From contig NZ_OU963893.1 in assembly GCF_918797525.1 (NCBI RefSeq), positions 2,976,001 to 3,040,000 on the forward strand: DNA of 64,000 nucleotides, in the 5' to 3' direction. The notes under the pieces were generated by a model. It did not search any database and had not been told where the DNA came from. It saw only the letters and a program-made list of their open reading frames with translations. The translations under genes and the position numbers were made by a program. The stretch is from an unidentified bacterial endosymbiont. GTDB lineage: Bacteria; Pseudomonadota; Gammaproteobacteria; Enterobacterales; Enterobacteriaceae. Shown in pieces: positions 1-9,679 of the stretch; within the stretch, counting starts at the first letter, position 1; every line of letters begins with the position of its first letter.

Positions 1-285
1 AAGGACGGGCTTTCCAGTATCTACGTCCTTCATCAGCAAAATGGCCGTAGATACACGCGAGATGGTTTCAATAGCAGGTGGCAGCAGACAAAAGAAGAAG
101 CGCAGAAAAAATTCCCTCATCTCCTTTTTAATTTTACTTTTCACGATTTAAAGGCGAAAGGCGTTTCAGATCTGGATGGAAGTCTGCAGGAAAAACAGCA
201 AATTTCCGGGCACAAAACCATCACTCAGACCGCTCGCTACGACCGCAAAGTGAAAATAGTGCCAGTGGTCGGCGGGCAAAAATGA
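1..285 (+). CDS. Phage-type tyrosine recombinase (integrase), C-terminal part
   Basis: The first 94 codons are open from the window edge, so only the C-terminus of the protein is visible. It shows the catalytic domain pattern of a tyrosine recombinase: HDLKAKG (the HxLR-type box; this integrase subgroup often has Lys where others have Arg), then SGHK and the nucleophile region TARYDRK. Such enzymes insert prophages or islands at the 3' ends of tRNA genes, and this one ends about 110 bases from the 3' end of tRNA-Leu. I infer a prophage or island lies to the left of the window, integrated at the Leu tRNA. Whether the upstream part is intact cannot be seen. Confidence 0.8.
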   Translation, partial: KDGLSSIYVLHQQNGRRYTRDGFNSRWQQTKEEAQKKFPHLLFNFTFHDLKAKGVSDLDGSLQEKQQISGHKTITQTARYDRKVKIVPVVGGQK

Positions 286-327
286 GGAATGATGTTAGGA
301 AACATGTTGGGAAAAGGGATTTTGGCA

Positions 328-355
328 TAAAAAAACCGCCTTGTAGGGCGGCTTT
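328..355 (-). terminator. Rho-independent terminator of the tRNA cluster
   Basis: On the minus strand a GCCGCC / GGCGG stem with a short loop is followed by a run of seven T. It lies about 40 bases past the 3' end of tRNA-Leu and would end the Gly-Cys-Leu tRNA transcript. Confidence 0.75.
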
Positions 356-394
356 ACGACACTGCTTATCATTGATTTTATTTTACTTTCCCCA

Positions 395-481
395 TGGTAG
401 CCGGAGTGGGACTTGAACCCACACAGCGCGAACGCCGAGGGATTTTAAATCCCTTGTGTCTACCGATTCCACCATCCGGCC
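395..481 (-). tRNA. leuZ: tRNA-Leu (anticodon UAA)
   Basis: This is an 87-base leucine tRNA with encoded CCA. The acceptor stem pairs GGCCGGA with UCCGGCU, the long variable arm is typical of Leu tRNAs, and the anticodon loop reads UUUAAAA with anticodon UAA. It is the last gene of the pgsA-linked Gly-Cys-Leu cluster, and its 3' end faces the integrase at the left edge. Confidence 0.95.
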
Positions 482-492
482 AGGGAAGAAAG

Positions 493-566
493 TGGAGGCG
501 CGTTCCGGAGTCGAACCGGACTAGACGGATTTGCAATCCGCTACATAACCGCTTTGCTAACGCGCC
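493..566 (-). tRNA. cysT: tRNA-Cys (anticodon GCA)
   Basis: This is a 74-base tRNA with encoded CCA, acceptor stem GGCGCGU, anticodon loop UUGCAAA with anticodon GCA, and T-loop GGTTCGACTCC. It is the middle gene of the cluster. Confidence 0.95.
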
Positions 567-617
567 TTAAATTCTGTCTCTTTCGACCTGCACCCGCAAT
601 TGCCGATACATCTGAAC

Positions 618-693
<76 letters not shown>

Positions 694-778
694 ATGATAC
701 CAGGTTAACACCTTACTGATTGCTAACATCCTGATTTCATTATCGTCCGGCTAACTGTGCCGCCGTTCGATGCGTTGC

Positions 779-806
779 ATTCTACTGATATGACGTTGTG
801 AGTCAA
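779..806 (-). promoter_or_regulatory. Sigma-70 promoter of the Gly-Cys-Leu tRNA operon
   Basis: On the minus strand TTGACT and TAGAAT are separated by 16 bases, followed by a GC-containing discriminator (GCAACGC). It lies about 85 bases upstream of tRNA-Gly, just past the pgsA stop codon. Strong -35/-10 boxes with a GC-rich discriminator are usual for stringently controlled stable-RNA promoters. Confidence 0.7.
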
Positions 807-856
807 CGTTATTTTTTGCATCCCCGGATCGTTTGCTGAAAATTACGGCGAAACGA

Positions 857-1405
857 TCACTGTTCAAGCAAATCGCCGCGTGCAGCGTTCAAATATTGCA
901 GCATTGACCACAGAGTCAGCACCGCAGCCACCCACAGTAGACCAATCCCCGCCCACTCAACCCAGGCGTTCGGACGCCACAGCATCCAGACCAGAGAGGC
1001 CATTTGCGCGGTGGTTTTGACTTTGCCGATCCAGGAGACCGCCACGCTGCTGCGTTTACCCAGCTCCGCCATCCACTCGCGCAAGGCAGAAATAATAATC
1101 TCGCGGGCAATCATGGTTGCGGCAGGCAGCGTCACCCACCAGGTGTGATAGTGCTCGGCCACCAGCACCATCGCAATAGCCACCATCACTTTATCAGCGA
1201 CAGGATCGAGGAAGGCGCCAAAACGGGTGCTTTGATTCCAGCGGCGCGCCAGATAACCGTCAAACCAGTCCGTGACCGCAGCCACCAGGAAAATCAGCGC
1301 ACAGGCAAAAGGGGCCCAGACAACCGGCAGGTAAAATGCCAGTACAAAGAACGGGATAAGGACCACACGAAAAAGTGTGAGCAACGTAGGGATATTAAAT
1401 CGCAT
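857..1405 (-). CDS. pgsA: CDP-diacylglycerol--glycerol-3-phosphate 3-phosphatidyltransferase
   Basis: PgsA makes phosphatidylglycerol phosphate from CDP-diacylglycerol and sn-glycerol 3-phosphate, the committed step to the acidic phospholipids, at the inner membrane. The 182-residue protein has the usual family length, begins [14 protein letters not shown] and carries the CDP-alcohol phosphotransferase signature around residues 46-70 ([16 protein letters not shown], then [10 protein letters not shown]), including the acidic metal-binding residues. Several hydrophobic helices follow. It lies downstream of uvrC with a 56-base gap, as in E. coli, and is probably part of the uvrY-uvrC-pgsA transcript. 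Confidence 0.97.
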   Translation of the reverse strand: MRFNIPTLLTLFRVVLIPFFVLAFYLPVVWAPFACALIFLVAAVTDWFDGYLARRWNQSTRFGAFLDPVADKVMVAIAMVLVAEHYHTWWVTLPAATMIAREIIISALREWMAELGKRSSVAVSWIGKVKTTAQMASLVWMLWRPNAWVEWAGIGLLWVAAVLTLWSMLQYLNAARGDLLEQ

Positions 1406-1461
1406 AATGACGGTAACTGTTTGTTGTCAGTAAAATTTAGCTCTATGTTGCTACAGAGCAC

Positions 1462-3294
1462 TCAATGTTTCAACGAGTAGTAGATTTTTTCTGCCAGCGC
1501 TTGCGAAATACCCGGCACTTTTGCAATTTCCTCCATGCTGGCATTGAGTAATCCTTGCAATCCGCCCATATACTTCAACAACATCTGGCGGCGTTTTGGC
1601 CCAACGCCTTCAATGGTCTCCAGCGTACTGGTATTTTTTACCTTCGCCCGTTTTTTACGGTGCCCGCTAATCGCATGATCGTGCGACTCATCACGAATGT
1701 GCTGGATAACATGCAGCGCCGGGGAATCTGGCGGCAGGCTAAAGCCCTCGCCTTCCGGTTCGAAGAAGAGCGTCTCCAGCCCGGCTTTACGATCGGCCCC
1801 TTTCGCCACGCCTAATAATAAGGGATGCGTTTTATCCCAGCCCACATCCAGCGATTCAAATACGGCTTTGGCCTGACCCAACTGCCCTTTCCCACCGTCG
1901 ATGAGAACAACGTCCGGGATTTTGCTCTCTTCGATGGCTTTACCATAACGACGACGCAGCACCTGGTTCATTGCCGCATAATCATCCCCCGGGGTGATCC
2001 CGGTAATATTATAGCGACGATACTCGGCACGCAGTGGCCCATTGGCATCAAACACCACACAGGATGCGACGGTCTGCTCACCCATCGTATGGCTGATGTC
2101 AAAACACTCCATGCGTTTGATCCCAGGCAGCTTCAACAGCTCTGCCAGAGCGGTTAAGCGCTGGTTCACCGTGGCGTGTTGAGAGAGTTTAGTGGTGAGC
2201 GCGGTGGCCGCGTTGGTTCGCGCCAGCTTCAGATAGCGCGCGCGGTCGCCGCGGGGTTTCGTCTGCACATTCACCCGCCGCCCCGCCAGGCTGGAAAGCG
2301 AATCGGCCAGCAGGGTTTTATCGGCGAGCGTAAAGTCGAGCAGGATCTCCGAGGGCAGCGTGCGCATCTGGCTCCCCTGTAGATAAAACTGGCCGACAAA
2401 GGTTTCAACCACTTCGCCCAGTTCTGTACCACCAGGCACTTTTGGAAAATAGCTACGGCTGCCGAGCACTTTGCCCTGACGTATAAACAGCACATGGACA
2501 CAGGCCAGCCCCGCATCATAAGAAACACCGATAACGTCAAGTTCGTCGCCGGTGTTGGAGACGAACTGTTTCTCCGTGACTCTGCGCACGGCCTGGATTT
2601 GGTCGCGGGTACGCGCGGCCTCTTCAAACTCCAGCGCTACGCTGGCTTTTTCCATGCGGGCGATGAGCTGAGTCAGAACTTGATCGTCTTTTCCGGCTAA
2701 AAATAGCCGGACATAGTCTACCTGTTGCGCGTACTCTTCCTCGCTCACCAGACCGGCAACGCACGGCCCCAGGCAGCGGCCAATCTGGTACTGCAAGCAT
2801 GGGCGGGAACGGTTACGGTAAACGCTATTCTCACACTGGCGAACCGGGAAAATCTTCTGGAGCAACGCCAGGGTTTCACGCACCGCATAGCCGTTCGGAA
2901 AAGGACCAAAATATTCCCCCTTCGCATGCTTTGCCCCGCGATGCATTGCCAGACGAGGATGAGTATCGCCACTGAGAAAGATGAACGGATAGGATTTGTC
3001 ATCACGCAGCAGTACGTTATAGCGCGGCTGATACAACTTGATATAGTTGTGCTCAAGCAGCAGCGCTTCGGTCTCCGTATGGGTCACGGTGACATCAATA
3101 TTCTGAATAAGTGCGACCAGCGCTTCGGTCTTACGAGAGGCAAGATTGCTACGGAAATAGCTGGAAAGACGCTTTTTGAGATCTTTCGCCTTTCCCACGT
3201 AGATAACCGTACCGCCAGCGTCATACATCCGATAAACGCCCGGCTGGGTGGTAACGGTTTTCAGAAATGCTTTTGAATCAAACGCTTCAATCAC
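1462..3294 (-). CDS. uvrC: Excinuclease ABC subunit C
   Basis: UvrC makes both incisions flanking a DNA lesion in nucleotide excision repair after UvrA and UvrB have marked it. The 610-residue protein has the normal length. The N-terminal GIY-YIG nuclease domain is clear ([20 protein letters not shown], about residues 19-38). A central UVR motif for UvrB contact follows at about 200-240, then the RNase H-like second nuclease domain ([20 protein letters not shown]), and two helix-hairpin-helix repeats near the C-terminus ([20 protein letters not shown]). It overlaps uvrY by 4 bases, so the two are translationally coupled. Confidence 0.98.
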   Translation of the reverse strand: MIEAFDSKAFLKTVTTQPGVYRMYDAGGTVIYVGKAKDLKKRLSSYFRSNLASRKTEALVALIQNIDVTVTHTETEALLLEHNYIKLYQPRYNVLLRDDKSYPFIFLSGDTHPRLAMHRGAKHAKGEYFGPFPNGYAVRETLALLQKIFPVRQCENSVYRNRSRPCLQYQIGRCLGPCVAGLVSEEEYAQQVDYVRLFLAGKDDQVLTQLIARMEKASVALEFEEAARTRDQIQAVRRVTEKQFVSNTGDELDVIGVSYDAGLACVHVLFIRQGKVLGSRSYFPKVPGGTELGEVVETFVGQFYLQGSQMRTLPSEILLDFTLADKTLLADSLSSLAGRRVNVQTKPRGDRARYLKLARTNAATALTTKLSQHATVNQRLTALAELLKLPGIKRMECFDISHTMGEQTVASCVVFDANGPLRAEYRRYNITGITPGDDYAAMNQVLRRRYGKAIEESKIPDVVLIDGGKGQLGQAKAVFESLDVGWDKTHPLLLGVAKGADRKAGLETLFFEPEGEGFSLPPDSPALHVIQHIRDESHDHAISGHRKKRAKVKNTSTLETIEGVGPKRRQMLLKYMGGLQGLLNASMEEIAKVPGISQALAEKIYYSLKH

Positions 3295-3947
3295 TGACTT
3301 ACTAACGACTCCGCATTACACAAACCATGGCGAATGGCCAGATGAGTCAGTTCGACATCGCCGTGAATGTTCAGTTTACTGAACATACGATAGCGGTAGC
3401 TGTTGACCGTTTTCGGGCTGAGGTTAAGCTGCTCGGAAATCTCAACCACCTTCTGACCTTTAGTGATCATTAGCATAATCTGCAATTCACGCTCAGACAA
3501 ACTGGCAAACGGTGATTCGGTTTTCTCCGGCTCAATCTGACTCAATGCCATTTGCTGAGCGATATCAGAGGCAATATAACGCTGACCGGAAAACACAGAG
3601 CGGATAGCATTGACCACTTCCTGCGGAGCGGCGCCTTTGCTCAGGTAACCGGCAGCGCCTGCCTGCATCACTTTTGCGGGCAAAGGGTTCTCGGTATGGA
3701 CGGTCAGCATGATGACTTTTGTGTCTACAAAGGCACGCGCGATTTTACGTGTTGCTTCAAGCCCACCAATACCGGGCATGTTCATATCCATTAGCACCAC
3801 ATCGGCGGAGTTAGTGCGACACCATTTAACGGCATCTTCACCACAACACGCCTCACCTGCGACTTTAATACCCTTTATATCTTCAAGAATGCGTCGTATC
3901 CCTGCGCGCACCAGTTCGTGGTCATCAACAAGAAGGACGTTGATCAA
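3291..3947 (-). CDS. uvrY: Response regulator UvrY of the BarA-UvrY system
   Basis: UvrY is the NarL/FixJ-type partner of sensor BarA (not in this window); in enterobacteria it activates the Csr small RNAs and so controls carbon storage, motility and biofilm genes. The 218-residue protein has a receiver domain with acidic pocket (VDDH) and the phosphoacceptor Asp54 in [12 protein letters not shown]-terminal LuxR-type helix-turn-helix follows at about 145-210 ([12 protein letters not shown], then [19 protein letters not shown]). Gene order uvrY-uvrC-pgsA is the standard one. Its stop codon overlaps the uvrC start. Confidence 0.98.
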   Translation of the reverse strand: MINVLLVDDHELVRAGIRRILEDIKGIKVAGEACCGEDAVKWCRTNSADVVLMDMNMPGIGGLEATRKIARAFVDTKVIMLTVHTENPLPAKVMQAGAAGYLSKGAAPQEVVNAIRSVFSGQRYIASDIAQQMALSQIEPEKTESPFASLSERELQIMLMITKGQKVVEISEQLNLSPKTVNSYRYRMFSKLNIHGDVELTHLAIRHGLCNAESLVSQ

Positions 3948-4418
3948 AGGAAATGTCTCCAGAAAAGGGATAACGCTACTGACTGCTAATTGGGTTTATA
4001 TTAACGGTTTTCACCGCAAGATTAAAACGTTTAAAAACTGCGTATTCGATTTCGCTCTCGTTTTTGGAAATTAGTCTGTACAGGCGGGGGAGTAAAAATC
4101 CTTAAATTTTGGGCTTCTTCGGCTAATTTTGAGCAACTGTATTCAAAAAGTTACAGAAAACAGCCTCTCCGCACCCGCTAAAAATACACTTCTCAAATTT
4201 TTGTAACAATAATTAACGACAAGCGAACCGGCGATAAACAATTAATACCTCATAAACCGTTGTGTAGTTTGGCTTCATAACCTGTTTACGCAAATAAACA
4301 ACAAATGCAAAAGTACAAAAAAAACAACCACTGCTTTTTTTTACCCGGCTTGTGGTATACTCCGCCGCCTTAACTTTCATCGTCGCGCCCAGGCGCTGTT
4401 TAATACTGAGGAAAATAG
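3948..4418. other. uvrY-yecF intergenic region
   Basis: This 471-base, AT-rich divergent region holds no open frame I can support. It must carry the uvrY promoter on its left side and the yecF promoter on its right. An extended -10 box (TGGTATACT) ends at about 4361 on the plus strand, some 58 bases before yecF. Long A and T runs occur around 4310-4350. Confidence 0.5.
4353..4361 (+). promoter_or_regulatory. Probable extended -10 promoter of yecF
   Basis: The sequence TGGTATACT matches an extended -10 element (TGn-TATAAT class) about 58 bases upstream of the yecF start. No good -35 hexamer is evident at the usual distance, which is acceptable for extended -10 promoters. Confidence 0.5.
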
Positions 4419-4643
4419 ATGAGCACACCTGAATTCGCCACTGCGGAGAATACCCAAGAACTGGCGCAGGAAGTAAACTGCCTTAAGTCGCTGCTGACGC
4501 TCATGCTGCAGGCTATGGGCCAGGCTGACGCAGGCCGTGTGATCATTAAGATGGAAAAACAGATCGCGCAGATGGAAGATCGGTCCGAATCGGCGGTATT
4601 TGCCAATACCGTTAAGCAAATTAAACAAGCTTACCGCCAGTAA
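4419..4643 (+). CDS. yecF: DUF2594 family protein YecF
   Basis: This is a 74-residue protein of unknown function, conserved between uvrY and sdiA in enterobacteria. It is hydrophilic and predicted helical, with no signal peptide or membrane segment. Its start ([11 protein letters not shown]) and end ([14 protein letters not shown]) match the family I remember for E. coli YecF. A GAGGA-type ribosome-binding site (CTGAGGAAAATAG) precedes the ATG. It is divergent from uvrY and convergent with sdiA. No function should be inferred beyond conservation and synteny. Confidence 0.9.
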   Translation: MSTPEFATAENTQELAQEVNCLKSLLTLMLQAMGQADAGRVIIKMEKQIAQMEDRSESAVFANTVKQIKQAYRQ

Positions 4644-4674
4644 AAAAAACGGCTGGATGCAGCGCATTCAGCCA
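4642..4674 (-). terminator. Terminator between convergent yecF and sdiA
   Basis: GGCTGAATGC and GCATCCAGCC form a ten-pair stem with one wobble. On the minus strand it is followed by GTTTTTTTT, so it best serves sdiA; on the plus strand it may also stop yecF transcription. Confidence 0.75.
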
Positions 4675-4708
4675 TTATCTTGTCTGACACGCAGAACGTA
4701 TTGCCTAA

Positions 4709-5431
4709 TCAGATCATTCCTGTCGCCGCCGCATAACACGCAATCTGCGTTTTATTAGGAGCATTAAATTTTCTCTGCATGTTCTTTTGATGGAAGTTAA
4801 CCGTGTTCTCTGAAATGGAGAGAATGATGGCTATTTCAGCAGATGTCTTACCTTCGGCTGTCCATTTCAGGATTTCCCGTTCACGCTTGCTGAACTTCAT
4901 TTCTGGCGGCATCACCATCGCATCTTCAAAACGCAGCAGAGCCATTAAAGCCATTTGCACCAGGATTTGCAGCCGTAACTCAATTTCTTCGTTGGCGAAT
5001 GCGCTCTCTATCGCGCCAGTACGGGACACCGACAGAAAGCCCATCGCATGGTTAGGCAGCATCAGGCATTGTGTTATTCCCCTGCGTAGGCCGTGGTCGC
5101 GTGCGCCATTCCAAAGCTCCTCTGCACCGGCAAATAATTGATCCGTCCAGGGCAAATGGCCCTGAATGAAATTCTCCGGCTTTAACACCGGATCGATAGC
5201 GTAATAATTCTCTGACTGATATTGCGCCATCCACTGTTGCGGATAGGTGGTGTGAACAGAAATCTTAGGGCGCGTAAAAGGCACCGGGTGGCGAACGCAG
5301 AGCGCGAAATAGTCGAATTCAAGCGCCTGTGTTTGCCGCTGAAGTTCCTGATATACCTCGTCGGCACAGGTCAATTCCTGAAACAGGAACACGCATTCCC
5401 GTCGCCAGGTGAAAAAGTCTGAATCCCTCAT
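4709..5431 (-). CDS. sdiA: LuxR-type quorum-sensing regulator SdiA
   Basis: SdiA is the orphan LuxR receptor of enterobacteria: it binds acyl-homoserine lactones made by other species and has no cognate LuxI. I chose the start at MRDSDFFTWRR, giving 240 residues, the normal length; the frame is open 35 codons further upstream but that part is not conserved. The autoinducer-binding domain (about 20-165) has the family Trp/Tyr/Asp residues (for example ENYYAIDPVL, HGLRRGITQ). The LuxR helix-turn-helix is at about 175-235 (FSKREREILKWTAEGKTSAE, then SENTVNFHQKNM). It is convergent with yecF. Confidence 0.96.
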   Translation of the reverse strand: MRDSDFFTWRRECVFLFQELTCADEVYQELQRQTQALEFDYFALCVRHPVPFTRPKISVHTTYPQQWMAQYQSENYYAIDPVLKPENFIQGHLPWTDQLFAGAEELWNGARDHGLRRGITQCLMLPNHAMGFLSVSRTGAIESAFANEEIELRLQILVQMALMALLRFEDAMVMPPEMKFSKREREILKWTAEGKTSAEIAIILSISENTVNFHQKNMQRKFNAPNKTQIACYAAATGMI

Positions 5432-5652
5432 ACTTACTGAATGAAGCCTCTGATAAAGATAATCATTATTATGGTGAATATAAGCTAACACAGAAACCTT
5501 TTTTATAAAGACAAATGTCGGCAAAATCTCAATCAACTTGCTTTTTAATACGGTTTATCCGAACTGTGCGGAATAAAAAAGCAGGAAGATGGTACGCAAG
5601 GGAGAATAATTTGCTCCAGAAAGTAATTCTGGAGCAAATTAGGGCAAAAATG

Positions 5653-6405
5653 CTACTGCATGAGGAATTTTTCAAGGAACTGGCGGGTTCGCGGCTGCTG
5701 CGGGTTGGCAAATAGCGTTTTTGCTGGCCCCTGTTCGACGATCCTGCCCTGATCCATAAAGATGGCCCGGTCCGCCACGTCGCGGGCGAAGCTCATTTCA
5801 TGGGTTACAATCACCATAGTGCGTTTTTCCTGCGCCAGCTGGCGAATGGTATTCAGCACTTCGCCTACCAGTTCGGGATCGAGCGCCGAGGTCGGTTCAT
5901 CAAACAGGATGACATCCGGACGCATTGCCAGTGCACGGGCAATGGCTACGCGCTGCTGCTGCCCCCCCGAGAGACAGCGTGGATAGCTGGTCTCTTTGCC
6001 CGCCAGCCCAACTTTGGCAAGCAGTTCACGCGCGCGTGCCGTGGCCTCGTCCCTGGGTTCACCTTTTACAATGACCGGCCCCTCGATAATGTTCTCCAGC
6101 ACCGTCCGGTGTGGGAAAAGATTGAAGCTCTGGAATACGAACCCCACATGCTGGCGCAGTTGTCGGATTAAGCTTTTTTGCTGGCTGAGGGACTTGCCAG
6201 TATTAATGGTAATGTCCCCCACCCGAAGGGTTCCTTCTTCAGGTTGTTCCAGCAGGTTAATACTGCGCAACAACGTCGTTTTTCCCGAACCGCTCGGCCC
6301 GATGATGGCCACCACTTCGCCCTGCTCAACCTCAAGATCGATTCCGTGAAGCACCGTTTGCCCGTGGAATTTTTTTACCAGGTTTTTGACGTCAATAGCA
6401 CTCAT
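5653..6405 (-). CDS. tcyN: Cystine ABC transporter ATP-binding protein
   Basis: This is the ATPase (YecC) of the TcyJ-TcyL-TcyN importer for L-cystine, also active on diaminopimelate and related analogues. The 250-residue protein has Walker A GPSGSGKTT near residue 35, a Q-loop in FVFQSFNLFPHRTV, the signature LSGGQQQR, Walker B VILFDEPTSALDP and the switch histidine in VIVTHEMSF. Its start overlaps the tcyL stop by 4 bases. Gene order is tcyJ, dcyD, tcyL, tcyN on this strand, as in E. coli. Confidence 0.97.
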   Translation of the reverse strand: MSAIDVKNLVKKFHGQTVLHGIDLEVEQGEVVAIIGPSGSGKTTLLRSINLLEQPEEGTLRVGDITINTGKSLSQQKSLIRQLRQHVGFVFQSFNLFPHRTVLENIIEGPVIVKGEPRDEATARARELLAKVGLAGKETSYPRCLSGGQQQRVAIARALAMRPDVILFDEPTSALDPELVGEVLNTIRQLAQEKRTMVIVTHEMSFARDVADRAIFMDQGRIVEQGPAKTLFANPQQPRTRQFLEKFLMQ

Positions 6406-7070
6406 TTCGGATCACGCTCCTGGCGGTTAAGCTGGTTTTCAAAATAGTTCTGCAGTGCGGAAAGCACCGTCGCCATTACCCAGTAAATCAGGGACGCGGC
6501 CAGATACATGGTGAACACTTCCAGCGTACGAGAAGTAATAAGCTGTGCCTGACGGAACAGCTCCGGCACCTGGATTGTCGCCGCCAGCGAGGTGTCTTTT
6601 ACCAGGCTGATAAAGCTGTTGCTGAGCGGCGGGAGCGCCACGCGCGCCGCCTGGGGGAGAATGGCCCGACGCAGCGCTTGCCACGGCGTCATGCCGATAC
6701 TGGCTGCGGCCTCCCACTGTCCTTTATCGATAGACGAGATTGCCGCACGCAGGGTTTCGGACGTGTAAGCAGCCGTATTTAACGACAGACCGATCATTGC
6801 CGCCGGAATCGGGTCAAGCTCAATACCAAACTGTGGTAAGCCGTAGTAAATCATAAAGAGCTGAGCGATAAGCGGCGTACCGCGAAAGACGGAGATATAA
6901 AACCGTGCCAGCCAGCGTACCGGCAGAATGGATGACATGCGCATCAGCGCCAGTATAAACCCCAGCACCAGGCCGAAGAACATTCCGCCGATACTGAGCT
7001 GTAACGTAAATACCGCCCCTTTCAGCAGGAACGGCAGCGAATCAATAACCAGTTGAATACTTTCTTGCAT
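6402..7070 (-). CDS. tcyL: Cystine ABC transporter permease
   Basis: This is the inner-membrane permease (YecS) of the cystine importer, 222 residues, of the polar amino-acid HisM/GlnP type. It has about five hydrophobic helices, and the cytoplasmic EAA loop that contacts the ATPase is visible around residues 135-165 (QWEAAASIGMTPWQALRRAI). It is separated from dcyD by 21 bases and overlaps tcyN by 4, so the three are cotranscribed. Confidence 0.97.
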   Translation of the reverse strand: MQESIQLVIDSLPFLLKGAVFTLQLSIGGMFFGLVLGFILALMRMSSILPVRWLARFYISVFRGTPLIAQLFMIYYGLPQFGIELDPIPAAMIGLSLNTAAYTSETLRAAISSIDKGQWEAAASIGMTPWQALRRAILPQAARVALPPLSNSFISLVKDTSLAATIQVPELFRQAQLITSRTLEVFTMYLAASLIYWVMATVLSALQNYFENQLNRQERDPK

Positions 7071-7091
7071 TATTATTTTTCGACCTGATTT

Positions 7092-8078
7092 TTAAACATG
7101 AGGATGATAGGCAAACAGCGCAGGTGCTCCGCCGGTATGAACAAATAAAATCGGCCCTTCATCCTTAAAGCGTTGCTGAGCAATGCCGTCGATCAAACCC
7201 GCCATCGCCTTGCCGGTATAGACCGGATCAAGCAGGATCCCTTCAAGCCGTGCCAGCAATTTTACGGCTTCCATTCCGCCATCATTTGGCGTGCCGTAGC
7301 CCGGCGCAAAATAGTCATCCCACAGCAGAATGTCCGCTTGCGCCTTCAGCGACAAGTGTTCAGCAACCGCGTGCTGTAAGGCTACCACTTTGGTTTTTTG
7401 CTCAGCGACGCTACGGGAGACCGTAACGCCGATAAGATCGACATCCGGCAACAGTTGTTCCAGGCCTACCGCCAGCCCCGCGTGCGTACCGGCACTGCCG
7501 GAGGCGACGACCACGGAAGACAAACTGACCGCGCCTTCACACTGCTGCGCAATCTCCAGCGCACTCTCCACATAGCCCAGGGCGCCCAGGGCATTAGAGC
7601 CGCCCACGGGCACGACATACGGACGAAAACCTTGCGCTTCAAGACGTGTGGCCAGCTCGGCGAGCTGCGCCGTCGGGTCGGTTAAGGCATCAACCATTTC
7701 GACCTGTATGTTAAATAGATCGAGCAGCAGACGGTTTCCGTTGGTCAGGTAGTTTTCTGCCTGCGTAGCAAGAGGGTTTTCCAGCAACGCCACGCAGTGT
7801 AGCCCCAGTTTTGCCGCCACTGCGGCCGTCTGGCGAACGTGGTTCGACTGAATGGCTCCCGCAGTAACTAGCGTATCAGCCCCTTCACGCAGCGCATCGG
7901 CCGCCAGAAATTCGAGCTTACGCAGCTTATTGCCGCCCATCGCCATTGGGGTCACATCATCACGCTTAATAAAGATCTCGCGTCCCAGATAATGAGAAAA
8001 TCGCGGTAAATACTCCAGCGGCGTAGGTGCGCCGATGAACTCGAGGCGGGGGAAGCGCGTTAAATTTTGCAGTGACAT
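7092..8078 (-). CDS. dcyD: D-cysteine desulfhydrase
   Basis: DcyD is a PLP-dependent, fold type II enzyme that breaks D-cysteine into pyruvate, ammonia and hydrogen sulfide, detoxifying D-cysteine and supplying sulfur. I start it at [14 protein letters not shown], giving 328 residues, the family length; the frame is open 13 codons further but that stretch is not conserved. The PLP lysine lies in [13 protein letters not shown], the substrate loop in SNHVRQTAA, and the phosphate-binding Gly/Ser loop in [10 protein letters not shown]. It sits between the cystine importer permease and its binding protein, fitting a role in cystine and D-cysteine use. Confidence 0.97.
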   Translation of the reverse strand: MSLQNLTRFPRLEFIGAPTPLEYLPRFSHYLGREIFIKRDDVTPMAMGGNKLRKLEFLAADALREGADTLVTAGAIQSNHVRQTAAVAAKLGLHCVALLENPLATQAENYLTNGNRLLLDLFNIQVEMVDALTDPTAQLAELATRLEAQGFRPYVVPVGGSNALGALGYVESALEIAQQCEGAVSLSSVVVASGSAGTHAGLAVGLEQLLPDVDLIGVTVSRSVAEQKTKVVALQHAVAEHLSLKAQADILLWDDYFAPGYGTPNDGGMEAVKLLARLEGILLDPVYTGKAMAGLIDGIAQQRFKDEGPILFVHTGGAPALFAYHPHV

Positions 8079-8140
8079 GGGTTCTCCGGTAACGCTTTTT
8101 GAGGTGATGTTTTTCATTATGCACGCAGACGCGCCAGAAA

Positions 8141-8172
8141 TAAAAAAGGCGCCTTTAATAGCGCCTTTTTCC
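8141..8172 (-). terminator. Intrinsic terminator downstream of tcyJ (fliY)
   Basis: On the minus strand AAAAAGGCGC and GGCGCCTTTTTT form a stem closed by a short AT loop and followed by a T run. It lies just past the tcyJ stop, so part of the transcription entering dcyD-tcyL-tcyN may end here. Confidence 0.8.
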
Positions 8173-8185
8173 GTCAGTCAAAGGG

Positions 8186-8986
8186 TTATTTGCTGACGTC
8201 TGCCCCGAACCACTTCTCAGAGAGCGCCTTCAGGCTGCCGTCTTTTTGCATTTCAGCAATCGCAGCGTCGATGGCATTAAGCAGATCGTCGTTACCTTTA
8301 CGTACCGCAACGCCCGCTACCTGACGGGAGAACGCATCGCCGGCAACGGCCAGGGTATCGTTGGTTTTCTTCACCAGATCCAGCGCGGCCAGACGGTCAA
8401 CGAGGATAGCATCGATACGGCCAACGCGCAGATCCTGGTATTTTGTCGGGTCATCATCATAAGTACGGACGTCCACACCCTGAACGTTCTGGCGCAACCA
8501 CTCTTCGTAGTTCGTTCCCAGCCCAACGCCAACTTTCTTACCTTTCAGGTCGGCCGCCGTTTTGATGGTACCTTCATTGCCTTTTTTCACCAGCGCCTGA
8601 ATCCCCGACACGGTGTACGGCGTGGAGAAATCGTATTTCTTCTTACGCTCGTCAGAAATAGTGACCTGGTTGATCACCACATCAATACGTTTGGAATCCA
8701 GAGACGCCAGCATTCCGTCCCATTTGGTCGGCTTGAGGGACGCTTGCACGCCCAGATTTTTCGCCAGCGCCTGGGCAAATTCCACTTCAAAACCGGTCAA
8801 TTTGCCGTCATCACCCTGGAAGCTGAATGGAGGATAAGTTCCTTCCAGCCCAACCAGCAGCGTGCCGCGCTCTTTTACTTTATTCAGCAGATTATCTGCC
8901 GCGAACGTTTTCACGCTCATCCCCGCGACCAGCGCAACGGCCATTACGCCTATCAGCGCCTGACGTCCCAGAAGTGCAAATTTCAT
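8186..8986 (-). CDS. tcyJ: Periplasmic cystine-binding protein
   Basis: TcyJ (also called FliY) captures L-cystine in the periplasm for TcyL-TcyN. The 266-residue precursor has a Sec signal peptide (MKFALLGRQALIGVMAVALV, cleaved after about ...KTFAADN). The mature part is a class 3 solute-binding domain with the family motif around GFEVEFAQALAK and the ligand loops RKKKYDFSTPYTVS and VGVGLGTNYEEW. The fliY name reflects its position beside fliZA, not a flagellar role. A terminator follows the gene. Confidence 0.96.
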   Translation of the reverse strand: MKFALLGRQALIGVMAVALVAGMSVKTFAADNLLNKVKERGTLLVGLEGTYPPFSFQGDDGKLTGFEVEFAQALAKNLGVQASLKPTKWDGMLASLDSKRIDVVINQVTISDERKKKYDFSTPYTVSGIQALVKKGNEGTIKTAADLKGKKVGVGLGTNYEEWLRQNVQGVDVRTYDDDPTKYQDLRVGRIDAILVDRLAALDLVKKTNDTLAVAGDAFSRQVAGVAVRKGNDDLLNAIDAAIAEMQKDGSLKALSEKWFGADVSK

Positions 8987-9073
8987 AGTGACTCCAATAC
9001 AGTGGAATTTTTAGAGTAGTCTAAAGAAATCGCCTGCAACGTCAAAGGCGACTGCGCTACATCTTATTCATTT

Positions 9074-9625
9074 TTAATATATATCAGAAGTTGTCCCGGC
9101 GCGGACTTTCTGCTTTATCACACCCGGCATTTGTACCTTATATTGGGCATACTTGCGTAGCGCAATGCGGTAGTTGTTGGTGCTGGTTGCAGGTAACCAC
9201 GGCTCCAGATTCTCATCAAGATAGCCGGTTTTCAGCAGGTCGCGAGAGATATTATGCATGCTCAGATACTGCCCGAGACGACGCAGGCGGACCACATACT
9301 CGCGTACGGTACCGTGACTCATTTCGGTTTGTTCAAACAGAAATTGTTTGAAACCGATAATATCGAAGAAGTCGCTTTGCTCTTTGCAGTGAAGATCGCC
9401 ACAGAAACGGCAAAGCGCCACCCACTCCTGCCGCTCTTCGAGCCACGCTGATTCATCCATCAAGGTGTCGAGACGAGAAATCGCGATCTTATTTACGATT
9501 TCGCCCCGACGCACCAGCGTGATCCTGTCGAGTAACTTTCTGCAATGGGCGCAATGCGTCTGGCTGTGTTTAAAGTCTTTCAGGTAACGGCTCAAAGGCC
9601 GTCTTTTTGATTGCTGCACCGTCAT
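9074..9625 (-). CDS. fliZ: FliZ, regulator of RpoS-dependent and motility genes
   Basis: FliZ is cotranscribed with fliA. In E. coli it antagonises RpoS promoters during motility, and in Salmonella it raises FlhDC activity. The 183-residue protein begins MTVQQSKRRPLSRYLKDFKH and contains the conserved core-binding-like alpha-helical region (about 80-170) with the Arg-rich helix RLRRLGQYLSMHNI that contacts DNA in the E. coli protein. It follows fliA by 54 bases. Confidence 0.96.
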   Translation of the reverse strand: MTVQQSKRRPLSRYLKDFKHSQTHCAHCRKLLDRITLVRRGEIVNKIAISRLDTLMDESAWLEERQEWVALCRFCGDLHCKEQSDFFDIIGFKQFLFEQTEMSHGTVREYVVRLRRLGQYLSMHNISRDLLKTGYLDENLEPWLPATSTNNYRIALRKYAQYKVQMPGVIKQKVRAGTTSDIY

Positions 9626-9679
9626 GATAACTCCTGGTTGTCAATACGTTGTGCGGCATTTTTCAGATGAATGAATCAT

